From Erysipelothrix anatis (lineage in GTDB: Bacteria; Bacillota_I; Bacilli_A; Erysipelotrichales; Erysipelotrichaceae), in contig NZ_WTSX01000001.1 of the NCBI RefSeq assembly GCF_009828745.1, positions 124,001 through 188,000 on the forward strand: 64,000 nucleotides of DNA, given 5' to 3'. This document shows positions 25,258 to 38,024 of the stretch, piece after piece; the first letter of the stretch is position 1; every line of letters starts with the position of its first letter. The translations under genes were made by a program, and so were the position numbers. The notes beneath the pieces are model-generated. The model did no database searches, was not told the origin of the DNA, and worked only from the letters and a program-made list of their open reading frames with translations.

Positions 25258-28200
25258 TTAAGCTTGAAATCGACGATACTGATATTTTCGTTTAATGAGT
25301 GTGAAAGCAATCATTCCCAAACCAAGCGTAACCAATATGTAACCCACATTGTTTGATGCGACACCGGTATTTGGTAACACATCTTCACCACCTTCCGGTT
25401 GCGTTGGTGCAACTGGGTCTGTTGGATTGGTTGGATCTGTTGGTTCGATAGGTTCGATCGGATCAGTAGGATCCACAAGAACTGTTAAGGTAATCGTAGT
25501 CTGAACGCGTGCTGCACGTGCAGTATCGTAATAACTTAATTGCACTTCATAAACTCCTGCCGTATAAACTTCTGGTGCATTGATAATGACTGCACCGACA
25601 TTCGGGTTGAGAATCGTAATATCATTTTTTTGAACTAAAGGATTCGCAAATTCAATGATTTTTGAAATCAAGTTTCCTGAAGCCACATGTGCTTGCACAT
25701 CTTTTAAATACATCGTGACATTGTCGCCCTCAATCGTATAAATCGGTGTTTTTTCATAAACAAAGGACAATGCTTGGGTTTCAAAGACATTGGCTTGGTT
25801 TGCACCAACTGCAAAGCTTAAGAAAGCCGTACGGTCGTTCAGTGCTTCATCACCCGTAAGTTGCGGTGTTTGCACTTGCGTTGGTAGTTTAAAATTAAGT
25901 GCGTCTTGTGATATCGGTCCAGCACCCGCTTTCAAACTTATTCTGAAAGACTTAATGGTACTAAAGTCTGATACTTCCGATGCTTCGACCCATGGCTGAT
26001 CATCTACTTGTGATGGGTAATCAATTGGTTTTAAATCGGCATCAGTATGACGATCTAGTACATTAACGATGTTCGGTTCTTTTGATGTTGAATAGGTAAC
26101 ATCGAAAGCATCTTCATAACCTTCAGGTAAGATGATCGGACCTGATAATGAGAGATCAAACTTCGATGAACGTTCAGTATCACTGAGTACAAATGTATCT
26201 TCAATACTTGGTAAGACACCAATAAGTTCTAAACTCGTAAACGGTGTATCTTTCTCGTTAAATACTGTGAGATCAACGACTTGGGTCGAATTCGGATTGA
26301 CGGATGTTACAACGTTGCTGTCTACAGTATTGGTAGCGACAAAGTCATACGCATTTCGATATGTATATGTATTTTTGGTCGTATAGATAAGTTCCTCAAC
26401 ATTTCCGTTTCCATTAAAATCGTGACGGTCTGATTCGCGAATCGTGAATGATCCGTCAACATTTGAAACATCCGATACCGAGAAATCTTCATTTAAATAA
26501 CCAAAGAGTTCAACGTTGATTCTATTTGGCGCATTCTCCGCAATATGAACAGGAATACGAACCACTGCACGACGGTTTATTTCTAGACGATCGACAGCCA
26601 TTTCAATTTTTAACAGTGTTTTATTTGCATCGTGATAGTTCTCATCAACAACCGTGACAGTCGCATTAGGAATTGCTTCCAAATCTTTTACGGTTACGCC
26701 ATGGTCTATGAGAGCATACATTGTAAATGGTCCACTTAATGCCTGTGTTGAAGCAACATCATTGTTGATATCCAAGCGTAAATAGTTATCACCACTATTG
26801 ATCAAATTATATTTTGAATCGCTGAGTGAAATATTCGATTTGATGTATCGACTGATGCCTTCAGGTGCCGTTACAACTTGAGCCGTCTTCGGTGCCAATC
26901 GTGATTCATACTGACTATTCACGTCGGAGTACCAACTCACTTTTACGTCTTCAGGTACATATTTTGATTGTTGGTCGGTACGGTATGAGTTCGTTAAGTC
27001 ATCTTTTTGTGGATACCACCCTGAATATGCAATACCTGCATCGGATTGAATCGGACCCACATACCCTTGGTCAACCGATGTAAAAATTGTTAAGTTCATG
27101 TTCGTTAGACCTTTAGGTAGTTTAAAGATTGAATCTCGATCAAAATCTACCGTATCGGCAAATACATTGTGCTCACCGTCGTAAAAGTGAAACCAAACCT
27201 CAGATATTTTTTTGTTTGGATCAATGCCAATATCTTCAGCATGGTAGTAGCTTTCTGGTTGTAAGGCAGCAACAGAACGTTGCCATTCTGTTTCACCAAC
27301 ATAACGGTAGCTCAATGAAAAGAAGACATCTTCTTCAACTGGGATTCCTGCTGGGAAAGCGCTGGATGGACGTTGGTAGAATGTTCCGGTATAAATTTGT
27401 GTGACGTTGAGTGCTTCATCAGGCATGAAAAACGCATCGTAACTATTGATACCATGAATTGGGCTTGTTGCATCAAGCGAACTTAGATAGAGACGCCATC
27501 CAAGCGTAGCACCATCAGTAACACTTGGATCATCATTATTAATCCAGCCAACACCACCGATTCCATCCGCAGGTCCACTAAATACAGATGTTAAAGGACC
27601 ACCACCAAATAGTGCATCTGGTGCATATTCAAAGTTTGGTGAAATCATAACACTTGCTTTCGTTTCGAATGCTTTTGAACTGCCGTCTATGAATGATACA
27701 TTAGATGATGCAACGGTATCAACAGTACTAAAAAGCGCTAAATTACCAGACACTTTAGTGACAATATTAAAGTTCACATTAAAGTAATACTCTTCGTCAG
27801 CATTTTGATTTGCGTCAAAATGCCATGTGATTGTTTTACCATTAATTTCTGGTGTCACACCACTTGTATCACTAACATAATCTACACCCTCAGGGAGTGT
27901 GTAATCGAAGCGCATGGTACCCTCAGTACTTGGAGCAACAGTTCCTGTTTCAAATCTACTGATGGAAAAACCAACCGCAAATACTGCATCATCTAAATAG
28001 CGAATGCTTGATCGGTCTACTGGAACTCCATTAACAATAATTCCACGAAGTTTGTTACTGATTGAAGCGTTTTGATTGGCAATCAAAGTGGTCGTTGCCT
28101 CACTTGTAACTTCTGAAATCGTTGAACCCGCAACGGATGCCGTAACTGTCAAATTTTCTAAGTTAAGTGCAGATCCGTTTTCTGTTTCAAGTTTTAGAAT

Positions 28201-28818
28201 CATTGATGTATCAAATCCACCACTTATGTTTTGGAAATGATAGGTAATTTGTTTGGTAACCGCATCATATTCTGGAACAACACCGCGAATTGCGAGTGTT
28301 TCAAGGTCCTGGTTAAAGATGACACCTTGCTCCCCAACAATTGATGGTAACTGCAGTGTCAAATCAAGATTAGGTATCACGTTATTACCGCCATCGACGC
28401 CAAACACAATACGATAAGAAACTGTCTTCCCAACCTCTAAGGTTGTATCTTCAGCAAGCACTTGAAGCCGTGCAGTATGCTTCACAACTTCCGTTGGAAC
28501 CGCAACTTGATTTTCCTGCTCTGGCTCATCAGTTGTTGTTACCTCTTTGTCTTCATTTTTTAAATCAAGGTTACGTTGTGCAACGTCATGATTATCAGCA
28601 TCGACTGAAATTGCTTTATCACGTTCTTTATCTTCTGCTTTTTGCTCTTGAACATCCACGATGTCATCAAATGTAGGATCAATTACAGATGCTTCATCTG
28701 CAACTTCTGTTTGAGTAACTGGTGACGTTGTAATATCATCAGCGTGAATTCGAAGTGACCCCAATGTGACTCCCACAACAAGTGACGCCGCAATTATACT
28801 TTTTATATGTTTCCTCAT
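25258..28818 (-). CDS. Large LPNTG-anchored surface protein
   Basis: A 1186-residue protein starting at the ATG at 28818 (MRKHIKSIIAASLVVGVTLG), with GAGAGGAAAAGAAT upstream; the frame extends further to 28962 but lacks a start with a ribosome site. A signal peptide is followed by an acidic low-complexity region (residues ~25-95), many beta-rich segments that read like stacked Ig-like or DUF11-like domains, a proline-rich stalk (PTDPIEPIEPTDPTNPTDP) and the sorting signal LPNTGVASN with a membrane helix and KRKYQYRRFQA. No enzymatic motif was seen; it is probably an adhesin or stalk protein. It is followed by the lipoprotein gene after 18 bases. Confidence 0.85.
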   Translation of the reverse strand: MRKHIKSIIAASLVVGVTLGSLRIHADDITTSPVTQTEVADEASVIDPTFDDIVDVQEQKAEDKERDKAISVDADNHDVAQRNLDLKNEDKEVTTTDEPEQENQVAVPTEVVKHTARLQVLAEDTTLEVGKTVSYRIVFGVDGGNNVIPNLDLTLQLPSIVGEQGVIFNQDLETLAIRGVVPEYDAVTKQITYHFQNISGGFDTSMILKLETENGSALNLENLTVTASVAGSTISEVTSEATTTLIANQNASISNKLRGIIVNGVPVDRSSIRYLDDAVFAVGFSISRFETGTVAPSTEGTMRFDYTLPEGVDYVSDTSGVTPEINGKTITWHFDANQNADEEYYFNVNFNIVTKVSGNLALFSTVDTVASSNVSFIDGSSKAFETKASVMISPNFEYAPDALFGGGPLTSVFSGPADGIGGVGWINNDDPSVTDGATLGWRLYLSSLDATSPIHGINSYDAFFMPDEALNVTQIYTGTFYQRPSSAFPAGIPVEEDVFFSLSYRYVGETEWQRSVAALQPESYYHAEDIGIDPNKKISEVWFHFYDGEHNVFADTVDFDRDSIFKLPKGLTNMNLTIFTSVDQGYVGPIQSDAGIAYSGWYPQKDDLTNSYRTDQQSKYVPEDVKVSWYSDVNSQYESRLAPKTAQVVTAPEGISRYIKSNISLSDSKYNLINSGDNYLRLDINNDVASTQALSGPFTMYALIDHGVTVKDLEAIPNATVTVVDENYHDANKTLLKIEMAVDRLEINRRAVVRIPVHIAENAPNRINVELFGYLNEDFSVSDVSNVDGSFTIRESDRHDFNGNGNVEELIYTTKNTYTYRNAYDFVATNTVDSNVVTSVNPNSTQVVDLTVFNEKDTPFTSLELIGVLPSIEDTFVLSDTERSSKFDLSLSGPIILPEGYEDAFDVTYSTSKEPNIVNVLDRHTDADLKPIDYPSQVDDQPWVEASEVSDFSTIKSFRISLKAGAGPISQDALNFKLPTQVQTPQLTGDEALNDRTAFLSFAVGANQANVFETQALSFVYEKTPIYTIEGDNVTMYLKDVQAHVASGNLISKIIEFANPLVQKNDITILNPNVGAVIINAPEVYTAGVYEVQLSYYDTARAARVQTTITLTVLVDPTDPIEPIEPTDPTNPTDPVAPTQPEGGEDVLPNTGVASNNVGYILVTLGLGMIAFTLIKRKYQYRRFQA

Positions 28819-28950
28819 ATTCTTTTCCTCTCTTTGTGCTCGCACACAACTATACGTTAATGTTATCAAGCACATCTTCATATAAGGCACATAATGTTCC
28901 AAGATGAGGTTTCGATGCCCCAGATAACCCAGAACACCTATTTTTAGGGA

Positions 28951-28981
28951 AAAGAAAAGCACATTCTCATTCGAATGTGCT
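28951..28981 (-). terminator. Terminator of the beta-glucoside operon
   Basis: AGCACATTC and GAATGTGCT form a 9-bp stem with a TCATTC loop just after the bglA stop codon, followed on the minus strand by a T-rich tract. Confidence 0.8.
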
Positions 28982-28988
28982 CTTTAAT

Positions 28989-32281
<3,293 letters not shown>

Positions 32282-32303
32282 ACGTTTCTCCTTCTTTTAA
32301 ACA

Positions 32304-32363
32304 TAAAAAGACCCTCATAAATTAAAAATTTATAACGGTCTAGCCCTCTTAAGGTAACAATCC
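32304..32363 (-). promoter_or_regulatory. RAT antiterminator with overlapping intrinsic terminator upstream of bglP
   Basis: Minus-strand GGATTGTTACC begins at 32363 and the element ends at GGCTAGACC (32337), a LicT-type ribonucleic antiterminator. AGACC (32341-32337 on the RNA) is also the 5' arm of a terminator that ends GGGTCT followed by T5 (32309-32304), with ATAAAT/ATTTAT forming the inner stem. Bound LicT therefore keeps the terminator from forming. Confidence 0.9.
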
Positions 32364-32367
32364 TATT

Positions 32368-33201
32368 TTATTGTGTTGTCACACGATGAATATGTATCGT
32401 GAGGTAAATCATTTCATTTTCTGTCAAATCACGATTGAAATTTTTTAGAATATAATCACGAATTTTGAGTGCACAAGAGTAAGCCTCTGTGTACTTGTCC
32501 TTCAAGATAGTGATGAATTGATCGTTTTCATCTTCTAATGAGACACCACTCATCAAGCGTTGAACAAAGAATTTCAAGTGGGTAACAAACCGTTCGTAAT
32601 TTAACGAGTATTCATCCAACTCAATTTTGTAGTAATATTTAACAATATTCAGAATATTCTGAATGACTTCAGTCATTTCCGAAACTTGACTTACACGATC
32701 TAAATCCAACTCAGCATTCACAATGTGTAAGGCAATAAACCCTGCTTCATCTTCATTGAGTGTAATATTGAGTCGTTGATGGATAATGTTCACAGCTTCT
32801 TTCCCTATTAGGAACTCATGATTATAGAAGCGTTTAATTTCCCACAATAGTGCATTTTTGAGTGCTAAGCCATTTTGATGACGTTCAATTGCATGGTTAA
32901 TATGATCTGTTAGCGTAATGAAGATACTATCACTTAATGTTTTCCCCAGCGATACTTTAGCAAAACTAATAATTTCTGTTGCTACAGCAATTTGCTCATG
33001 AGGAATCTCAGCAAGTAGTGTCACTAATTTATTTGTATTAGCTGTTTCACCACTAACGAATCGTTTTTCTATGGTTTCATGATCTACGACATCGCCTATC
33101 TTTTTCTGATAGCCCAGTCCTTTTCCCATAAGAATCACTTCTTGTTTGTCATCATTTTCAGAAATCACGAGATTATTGTTGATAACTTTTACAATGATCA
33201 T
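32368..33201 (-). CDS. licT: BglG/LicT-type transcription antiterminator
   Basis: A 277-residue protein: an RNA-binding CAT domain (MIIVKVINNNLVISEN, then MGKGLGYQKKIGD) and two PTS-regulation domains with the conserved histidines (LTDHINHAIERH, GFIALHIVNAE, LTIHIHRVT). It stabilises RAT hairpins when its PRD domains report beta-glucoside presence. It controls its own operon. AGAGGAAATACGT precedes the ATG. Confidence 0.95.
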   Translation of the reverse strand: MIIVKVINNNLVISENDDKQEVILMGKGLGYQKKIGDVVDHETIEKRFVSGETANTNKLVTLLAEIPHEQIAVATEIISFAKVSLGKTLSDSIFITLTDHINHAIERHQNGLALKNALLWEIKRFYNHEFLIGKEAVNIIHQRLNITLNEDEAGFIALHIVNAELDLDRVSQVSEMTEVIQNILNIVKYYYKIELDEYSLNYERFVTHLKFFVQRLMSGVSLEDENDQFITILKDKYTEAYSCALKIRDYILKNFNRDLTENEMIYLTIHIHRVTTQ

Positions 33202-33231
33202 ACGTATTTCCTCTTTACTTTACGGTGTGTA

Positions 33232-33256
33232 GGTATAGCCCAAATGGTAACAATCC
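33232..33256 (-). promoter_or_regulatory. RAT-like element at the 5' end of the licT transcript
   Basis: Minus-strand GGATTGTTACC begins at 33256 and GGCTATACC ends at 33232: a 25-base match to the LicT RAT, starting within a base or so of the predicted transcript start. I see no hairpin with a T run in the 30 bases between it and licT, so its usual terminator is absent or not recognisable. Confidence 0.75.
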
Positions 33257-33263
33257 TGCCTAA

Positions 33264-33306
33264 AAATTAACATAACGTGCTTAACTTGTCAATGTAAGTG
33301 TTTGCA
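33264..33306 (-). promoter_or_regulatory. licT promoter with possible cre box
   Basis: TTGACA (33292-33287) and TAATTT (33269-33264) have a 17-base spacer. Directly upstream, TGCAAACACTTACA (33306-33293) resembles a CcpA cre site but lacks the central CG, so that part is uncertain. Confidence 0.6.
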
Positions 33307-33385
33307 AGAAAATTTTTTAGACGACCAAAACCATTTACTTAGCCGATCAAAACACCCAGTTTCAACCAATACGTGAGCAAAAGAA

Positions 33386-33414
33386 AAAGTCCTTTCTACA
33401 ATAGAAAAGACTTT
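33386..33414 (-). terminator. Terminator of the PepV-transporter-GNAT operon
   Basis: On the minus strand AAAGTC and GACTTT enclose an inner TTTCTA/TAGAAA helix (one mismatch), and T-rich sequence follows. It lies just beyond the GNAT stop codon. Confidence 0.75.
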
Positions 33415-33420
33415 GATTTA

Positions 33421-33930
33421 TTAATTTTGAGTTTCCCACTCACGACGCAAGAGGCCATAGACTTCAACGTCTTGGTATTTTCCGTCACGGAATAGCATTT
33501 CTCGTTTTGTTCCTTCATGTTTGAATCCCATTTTCTTGTAAAGTTTTTGGGCGCGTTCATTGAACGCAAAAACATGAAGATAGAGGCGATTTAGGTTTAA
33601 ACCATTGAAACCCCACTCAAGTTGTTGTTTCATCAGTTGTGGACCTAATCCTTGTCCCCAATAATTCTTATCACCAATGACAATTGCAAGCTCTGCATGG
33701 CGATTTCTTTGATCAAGGTTCATGAATGCAACTGTTCCGATGGGTTTGTCATCTGCAAGAACAGTATATGTCATCCCATTAACAAGGATTTGACTCCACT
33801 CTTCGACTTCTTCAAACGACATTGGACGTAAGAATCCACTTTGGTCGTATTGTGCAACTTCTGGATCATTACGCCATGCGTAGTAAAACGGTATATCTTC
33901 TTGTGTAAATTTTTTATATGTAATGTTCAT
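33421..33930 (-). CDS. RimJ/RimL-type GNAT acetyltransferase
   Basis: A 169-residue GNAT enzyme with ELAIVIGDKNYWGQGLGPQLM as the acetyl-CoA site and LHVFAFNERAQKLYKKMGF toward the C-terminus, the pattern of RimJ/RimL-like acetylators of protein N-termini, amino acids or antibiotics. It begins one base after the transporter stop, so it is translationally coupled to it. In an operon with a dipeptidase and an amino-acid-type transporter it may acetylate an amino acid or a dipeptide; that is inference. Confidence 0.85.
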   Translation of the reverse strand: MNITYKKFTQEDIPFYYAWRNDPEVAQYDQSGFLRPMSFEEVEEWSQILVNGMTYTVLADDKPIGTVAFMNLDQRNRHAELAIVIGDKNYWGQGLGPQLMKQQLEWGFNGLNLNRLYLHVFAFNERAQKLYKKMGFKHEGTKREMLFRDGKYQDVEVYGLLRREWETQN

Positions 33931-33931
33931 G

Positions 33932-35476
33932 TTATCGTACGATTCCTATATATGGTGCGACTGCAATAATGACTGCAGCGACTAATAATAATGTTCCTAA
34001 TATTTTTAATGTAAACTTCAAATATTTGTCATACGGGACGTTAACAAGTTCCAAGGTCCCCATCAAGGTTGCTCCTGGATAAACACCGGACATAAAGTTA
34101 ACACCTGCGGCAAAGGCTGAAATAAGAATAATTTGACCCCCTTCGGCACCGATGACATTTGAAGTAAAGAGTGCAGCTGCAACAGCTCCCAAGATTGGCA
34201 TTGAGATTCCCGCAACACCACTTGTGGATTGCAAGAAAATTCCAATTAAGACGTAGGCTGCAATTGCGAAGATTCCAAATACCCATAACGGTACACTTGA
34301 TAGTGCATTTGAAATCCAGTAAATGAAGGTAATTGACATCCCCTCAGTTGAGCTTCCCATGATGATTGCAATTCCACGAGCAATCGCAAGAACTACAACA
34401 ACTCCGAAGAGATCTTTCATTCCTTCGATAAATTTGTTGATAAATTCCATTTCACCCAAACCATTGATTACCTTGAGTAAGAATGCTCCCATTAAGAATA
34501 GGAAGGCAAATTCATCAAAGCCCCATGTTCCTAAGGGTGTAATGTTTCCAGCTCCGAGTAGATTTCCAAGAACCGGTACTTTAGCGAGCATCGTAAACGG
34601 TGCATTGATTGCATCCGAGACACCTTGACCTAAGAGATCAGCCCAAGGGAAATACCCTAAAATAACAATAATAACAACCATGATCAAGACAAACGCTGAC
34701 CATTTTCGACGTGTTGTAAACTCAGGCAAGGTTTCTTTTGCATCAACCAGTGTATTGACGTTGTCCAAGTCTGCGGTTATTGACTTACTTGGGTCTTTTT
34801 TAACTTTAGATGCATATCCAATGACCATTATTGTTCCAACGACATACAGTGCTGCAAAGATAATTGATCGTAGCACAATTCCTGATCCAATTGAAAGATC
34901 TGGATTTCCGATTGCTGCAACAGCAGCTCCGGTGGAAAATGGGTTAACCAAACTTGCCATATTTCCAATTGATGCTCCAATAAAGAGGACTGCCAGACCA
35001 GTCATAACATCATAACCAGCTAATACAAACATCGGTATAATGACAACTGCAAAGGCTGTAATTTCTTCCCAGAATCCAAAGGATGTTCCGAGAACTGCGA
35101 AAACAAACATCATAATCGCAATCAGTACATTTCCTTTAAATTTGGAAAGAAGACTTCCAATTCCCGCTTCCAGCGCGCCAACATGATTTAAGACGGCTAA
35201 GAACCCACCTGCTGATAGAATTCCTATAGCAACATCACTTGCTGATTGAAATCCTTTGATTGGTGCCATTAAGACATCCCACAGTCCAAAAGGTTGCATT
35301 CCTTGTCCTTGAAGAATTTCTCCTTGTGGTCCGAAAATTGCATCAAAGACAATTTCGCCAGACTGTTTATCAAATACTGACTGTGGAATAAAATAACTCA
35401 AAGCTGCCGTGATGACTAATGCGATAAACACAATCGTATATGAACTCGGCATCGAAAATTTCTTTTTCTTCTCCAT
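33932..35476 (-). CDS. YfcC/ArcD-like C4-dicarboxylate or amino-acid transporter
   Basis: A 514-residue membrane protein with ~12 helices. N-terminal FSMPSSYTIVFIALVITAALSYFIPQSVFD is typical of the YfcC family, and IGASIGNMASLVNPFSTG and SFAAGVNFMSGVYPGA-like motifs repeat in both halves. A TTG at 35479 is possible, but the ATG at 35476 has better spacing from GGGGGAAATATTG. It lies 22 bases after pepV. Family members carry basic amino acids, dipeptides or dicarboxylates; the pairing with PepV suggests peptide or amino-acid exchange. Confidence 0.85.
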   Translation of the reverse strand: MEKKKKFSMPSSYTIVFIALVITAALSYFIPQSVFDKQSGEIVFDAIFGPQGEILQGQGMQPFGLWDVLMAPIKGFQSASDVAIGILSAGGFLAVLNHVGALEAGIGSLLSKFKGNVLIAIMMFVFAVLGTSFGFWEEITAFAVVIIPMFVLAGYDVMTGLAVLFIGASIGNMASLVNPFSTGAAVAAIGNPDLSIGSGIVLRSIIFAALYVVGTIMVIGYASKVKKDPSKSITADLDNVNTLVDAKETLPEFTTRRKWSAFVLIMVVIIVILGYFPWADLLGQGVSDAINAPFTMLAKVPVLGNLLGAGNITPLGTWGFDEFAFLFLMGAFLLKVINGLGEMEFINKFIEGMKDLFGVVVVLAIARGIAIIMGSSTEGMSITFIYWISNALSSVPLWVFGIFAIAAYVLIGIFLQSTSGVAGISMPILGAVAAALFTSNVIGAEGGQIILISAFAAGVNFMSGVYPGATLMGTLELVNVPYDKYLKFTLKILGTLLLVAAVIIAVAPYIGIVR

Positions 35477-35498
35477 CAATATTTCCCCCGTTCACGTG

Positions 35499-36830
35499 TT
35501 ATTTGATGACGATGTTTAAGAATGCTTGTGCATAAACATGCATAGCGACTTTCATATCTTCAATACTAATACGTTCATTAACTTGGTGTTCTGTCTTTAA
35601 TCCTGTTGGAAGTAAAGCACCAAATGCCACTACATTATCCATCGCACGAGCATACGTTGCCCCACCACTTGTAATTGGTTGTGACACCGTATCACCGGTA
35701 ATATCTTGGTATGCTTTCATGAGTGACTGAATATAGTCAGATTCTTTTTCAACATAAATTGATTTAAGATAGTCGTACAATTCAACAACAATTTCATATT
35801 TATGTGCATCTTTAGTTAAGAGTTCTTTGACGTTTTCCACTGGATAGGTTACTGGGAAACGAATATCGATACCAATTTGTTGAACATTTTCGCGGAAACT
35901 GACTTTACCAACATTCAACATTAATTTACCTGAAACTTCATCTTCGACTTCACCAAAGACAAGGGTTCCATTTGGATTCGACATTTTCTCAACAATAAAG
36001 CGAATCATGTCATTTGTTTTACCTGCTTTGTGCAATGCCTCAGCAAGATAAACGATAGCATTTTTACCTTTGTCTGCATCTTTAGCGTGAATAGCCATCC
36101 CTTCAACAGTCAAATCATTACCATCAACTGTATAGGTATATCCTAATTCATCTAAGGCAGCTGCTACATCAGCATCATAGTCCGTTGTTGCTTGTGAAGG
36201 AACGGCATTAAGTGCTCCACCACCTTCGAGACGCACATCAGACATCTGATGCGAATATAACATAAATTCGATTAAGCCTTTTTCTGCATAAATGAGTGGG
36301 AATCCTGCATCAGGAGTAAATCCTTTTGTTGGCAATTCCTCTTTTTCAACATATGCGTTCATACAACGCCATAGTGATTCCTCATCGGTTCCGAAGATAA
36401 ATCGAACACGTTGGTTAAGTGTTTTTCCTTCATTTAATAAAGTCTTAAGAGCATACATAGCTGCAAGTGTTGGTCCCTTATCATCAGACGATCCACGTCC
36501 TACCAAGAAACCATCTTTTTCCACTAACTCAAATGGGTTTGAATCCCAGGCTTTCACATCACCAGCAGGCACAACGTCCATGTGTCCAAGAACACCGAAC
36601 ATTTCATCACCCTCACCAATTTCTGCGTAACCATAGTATCCATTTGGATCAATGAAAGTTCTAAATCCGAGTTCTTCAGAAATTTTTAATACTTCTTCTA
36701 ATGCACGTTGGATATTTGCGCCAAACGGTGCATCGCCGCCCTCTTCTAGGACACTAGGGATTGAAACCAGACGCCCTAAATCTCTTTGATAGTCTGCAAA
36801 GATGTCGTCAATTTTTTTTCTTAAATCCAT
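35499..36830 (-). CDS. pepV: Dipeptidase PepV, M20 family
   Basis: A 443-residue Zn-dependent dipeptidase. The zinc and catalytic residues fall in VLGHMDVVPAG (His-Met-Asp), GRGSSDDKGP (Asp-Asp) and FGTDEESLW (Glu-Glu); the C-terminal metal His is in KTEHQVNERI. The lid domain lies between. It cleaves dipeptides such as beta-Ala-His or Xaa-Asp types. AGGAGGTATT precedes the ATG. It is the first gene of a three-gene operon with the YfcC-like transporter and GNAT. Confidence 0.92.
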   Translation of the reverse strand: MDLRKKIDDIFADYQRDLGRLVSIPSVLEEGGDAPFGANIQRALEEVLKISEELGFRTFIDPNGYYGYAEIGEGDEMFGVLGHMDVVPAGDVKAWDSNPFELVEKDGFLVGRGSSDDKGPTLAAMYALKTLLNEGKTLNQRVRFIFGTDEESLWRCMNAYVEKEELPTKGFTPDAGFPLIYAEKGLIEFMLYSHQMSDVRLEGGGALNAVPSQATTDYDADVAAALDELGYTYTVDGNDLTVEGMAIHAKDADKGKNAIVYLAEALHKAGKTNDMIRFIVEKMSNPNGTLVFGEVEDEVSGKLMLNVGKVSFRENVQQIGIDIRFPVTYPVENVKELLTKDAHKYEIVVELYDYLKSIYVEKESDYIQSLMKAYQDITGDTVSQPITSGGATYARAMDNVVAFGALLPTGLKTEHQVNERISIEDMKVAMHVYAQAFLNIVIK

Positions 36831-36994
36831 AATACCTCCTATATGCTTAGACTTTTGCTAAGTTATGATTATATTGTATCAAACTTAGACCCGTAACAAC
36901 ACCGAAGACATCAGTTTCTCGTGAAAATACCACTAAATTAATTTATTTAAGAAGGAAATAATTGTATAATTTCGGAAAGAATGTGAGGGTATAT

Positions 36995-37342
36995 ATGAAC
37001 GTCGAATTATTCCAACAATGGGTTGATACCTATTACAAAAAACGTGGGTGGTCGGATCTTGATATTTTTATTCGGGTTACTTTTTTATTTGAGGAGGCAG
37101 GTGAAGTTGCCCGTTCTGTTCGAGCAATTGAACTTGGTCGTGAAGATCACGAAAGTGTGGATACAGATTTAAAGGCTGAATTAGCATCAGAAATTGGTGA
37201 TGTGCTTGGAAATCTCATGGTTATTGCAAATCATTATGATCTTTCATTTGAGGATATCTTCAAAATGCATGTGGACAAATTAGATGCGCGATACGATGCA
37301 TACATTCACAAACAACAATTACATAAAAACGAAAAAAAATAG
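36995..37342 (+). CDS. MazG-like nucleotide pyrophosphohydrolase
   Basis: A 115-residue protein with the MazG ExxE...ExxD layout: FEEAGEVARSVR and SEIGDVLGNLMVIANH. The start at 36995 (MNVELFQQWVDTYYKKRGW) has a weak GAGGG site; the frame also runs back to 36962. It probably hydrolyses non-canonical or modified NTPs for pool cleaning. It is convergent with the tag DNA-repair gene, in keeping with a housekeeping role. Confidence 0.85.
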   Translation: MNVELFQQWVDTYYKKRGWSDLDIFIRVTFLFEEAGEVARSVRAIELGREDHESVDTDLKAELASEIGDVLGNLMVIANHYDLSFEDIFKMHVDKLDARYDAYIHKQQLHKNEKK

Positions 37343-37362
37343 GTCGCTTGACCTATTTTTTA
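37337..37362. terminator. Bidirectional terminator between mazG-like and tag genes
   Basis: AAATAGGTC and GACCTATTT pair around a CGCTT-type loop with A and T runs, overlapping the stop codons of both genes. Confidence 0.85.
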
Positions 37363-37914
37363 TTTGTGGCGGAAAGCACAATCGTTCTCGTGGTCATTCA
37401 CCATACCAACGGCTTGCATAAAAGCATACACCGTAGTGGGTCCTACAAATTTGAAACCTAGTTTTCGTAAGTCTTTACTAATTTGTTTCGATAGATCTGT
37501 TTCTGCAGGTACGTCCGTGTAATGTTGTACATTGTTTTCAAGTGGCGCATTATCAACGTATGCCCATAAAAAAGCATCCAAACTTCCATGCTTCGCAACT
37601 ATATCTTGATATGCATGCGCATTATGGATTACAGCTTGAATTTTGAGACGGTGACGAATAATGCCAGCATCTAAGAGTAGACGGTCAACATCCGCTTCCG
37701 TAAATTTAACTAATTCTGAAGGTTCAAAATTTGCGTATGCCGCACGCATCGTATCGCGTTTACTTAAGATGGTTGACCAACTCAAACCCGCCTGTTGGCC
37801 TTCCAAATTTAACATTTCAAAGAGATAACGGTCATCGTGATTTGGCTTACCCCACTCTGTGTCATGATATGCCATTTCATTTTCTGTATGTGTCGACCAA
37901 GTACAACGTTTCAT
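37360..37914 (-). CDS. tag: DNA-3-methyladenine glycosylase I
   Basis: A 184-residue Tag protein of usual length. The HhH-type fold is recognised by RCTWSTHTENEMAYHDTEWGKP, LEGQQAGLSWSTIL and GFKFVGPTTVYAFMQAVGMVNDH. The zinc-snap residues Cys4, His17 and the C-terminal His and Cys (VNDHENDCAFRH) are all present. It removes 3-methyladenine from alkylated DNA. TAGGAGGCACT precedes the ATG. Confidence 0.96.
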   Translation of the reverse strand: MKRCTWSTHTENEMAYHDTEWGKPNHDDRYLFEMLNLEGQQAGLSWSTILSKRDTMRAAYANFEPSELVKFTEADVDRLLLDAGIIRHRLKIQAVIHNAHAYQDIVAKHGSLDAFLWAYVDNAPLENNVQHYTDVPAETDLSKQISKDLRKLGFKFVGPTTVYAFMQAVGMVNDHENDCAFRHK

Positions 37915-38024
37915 AGTGCCTCCTAAGGATTATCCTTTAATCATTCTTAATTATATGATAAAGTCTATAAATAGTCGAATCATAGTATCACTATGTCCAG
38001 GGCTTCTTAGAAAGGACACACATC

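Noticed and set aside
28819-28962. 48-residue N-terminal extension of the LPNTG protein
   Set aside because: The ATG at 28818 has a ribosome site and opens a clear signal peptide; the extension would place the signal in the middle.
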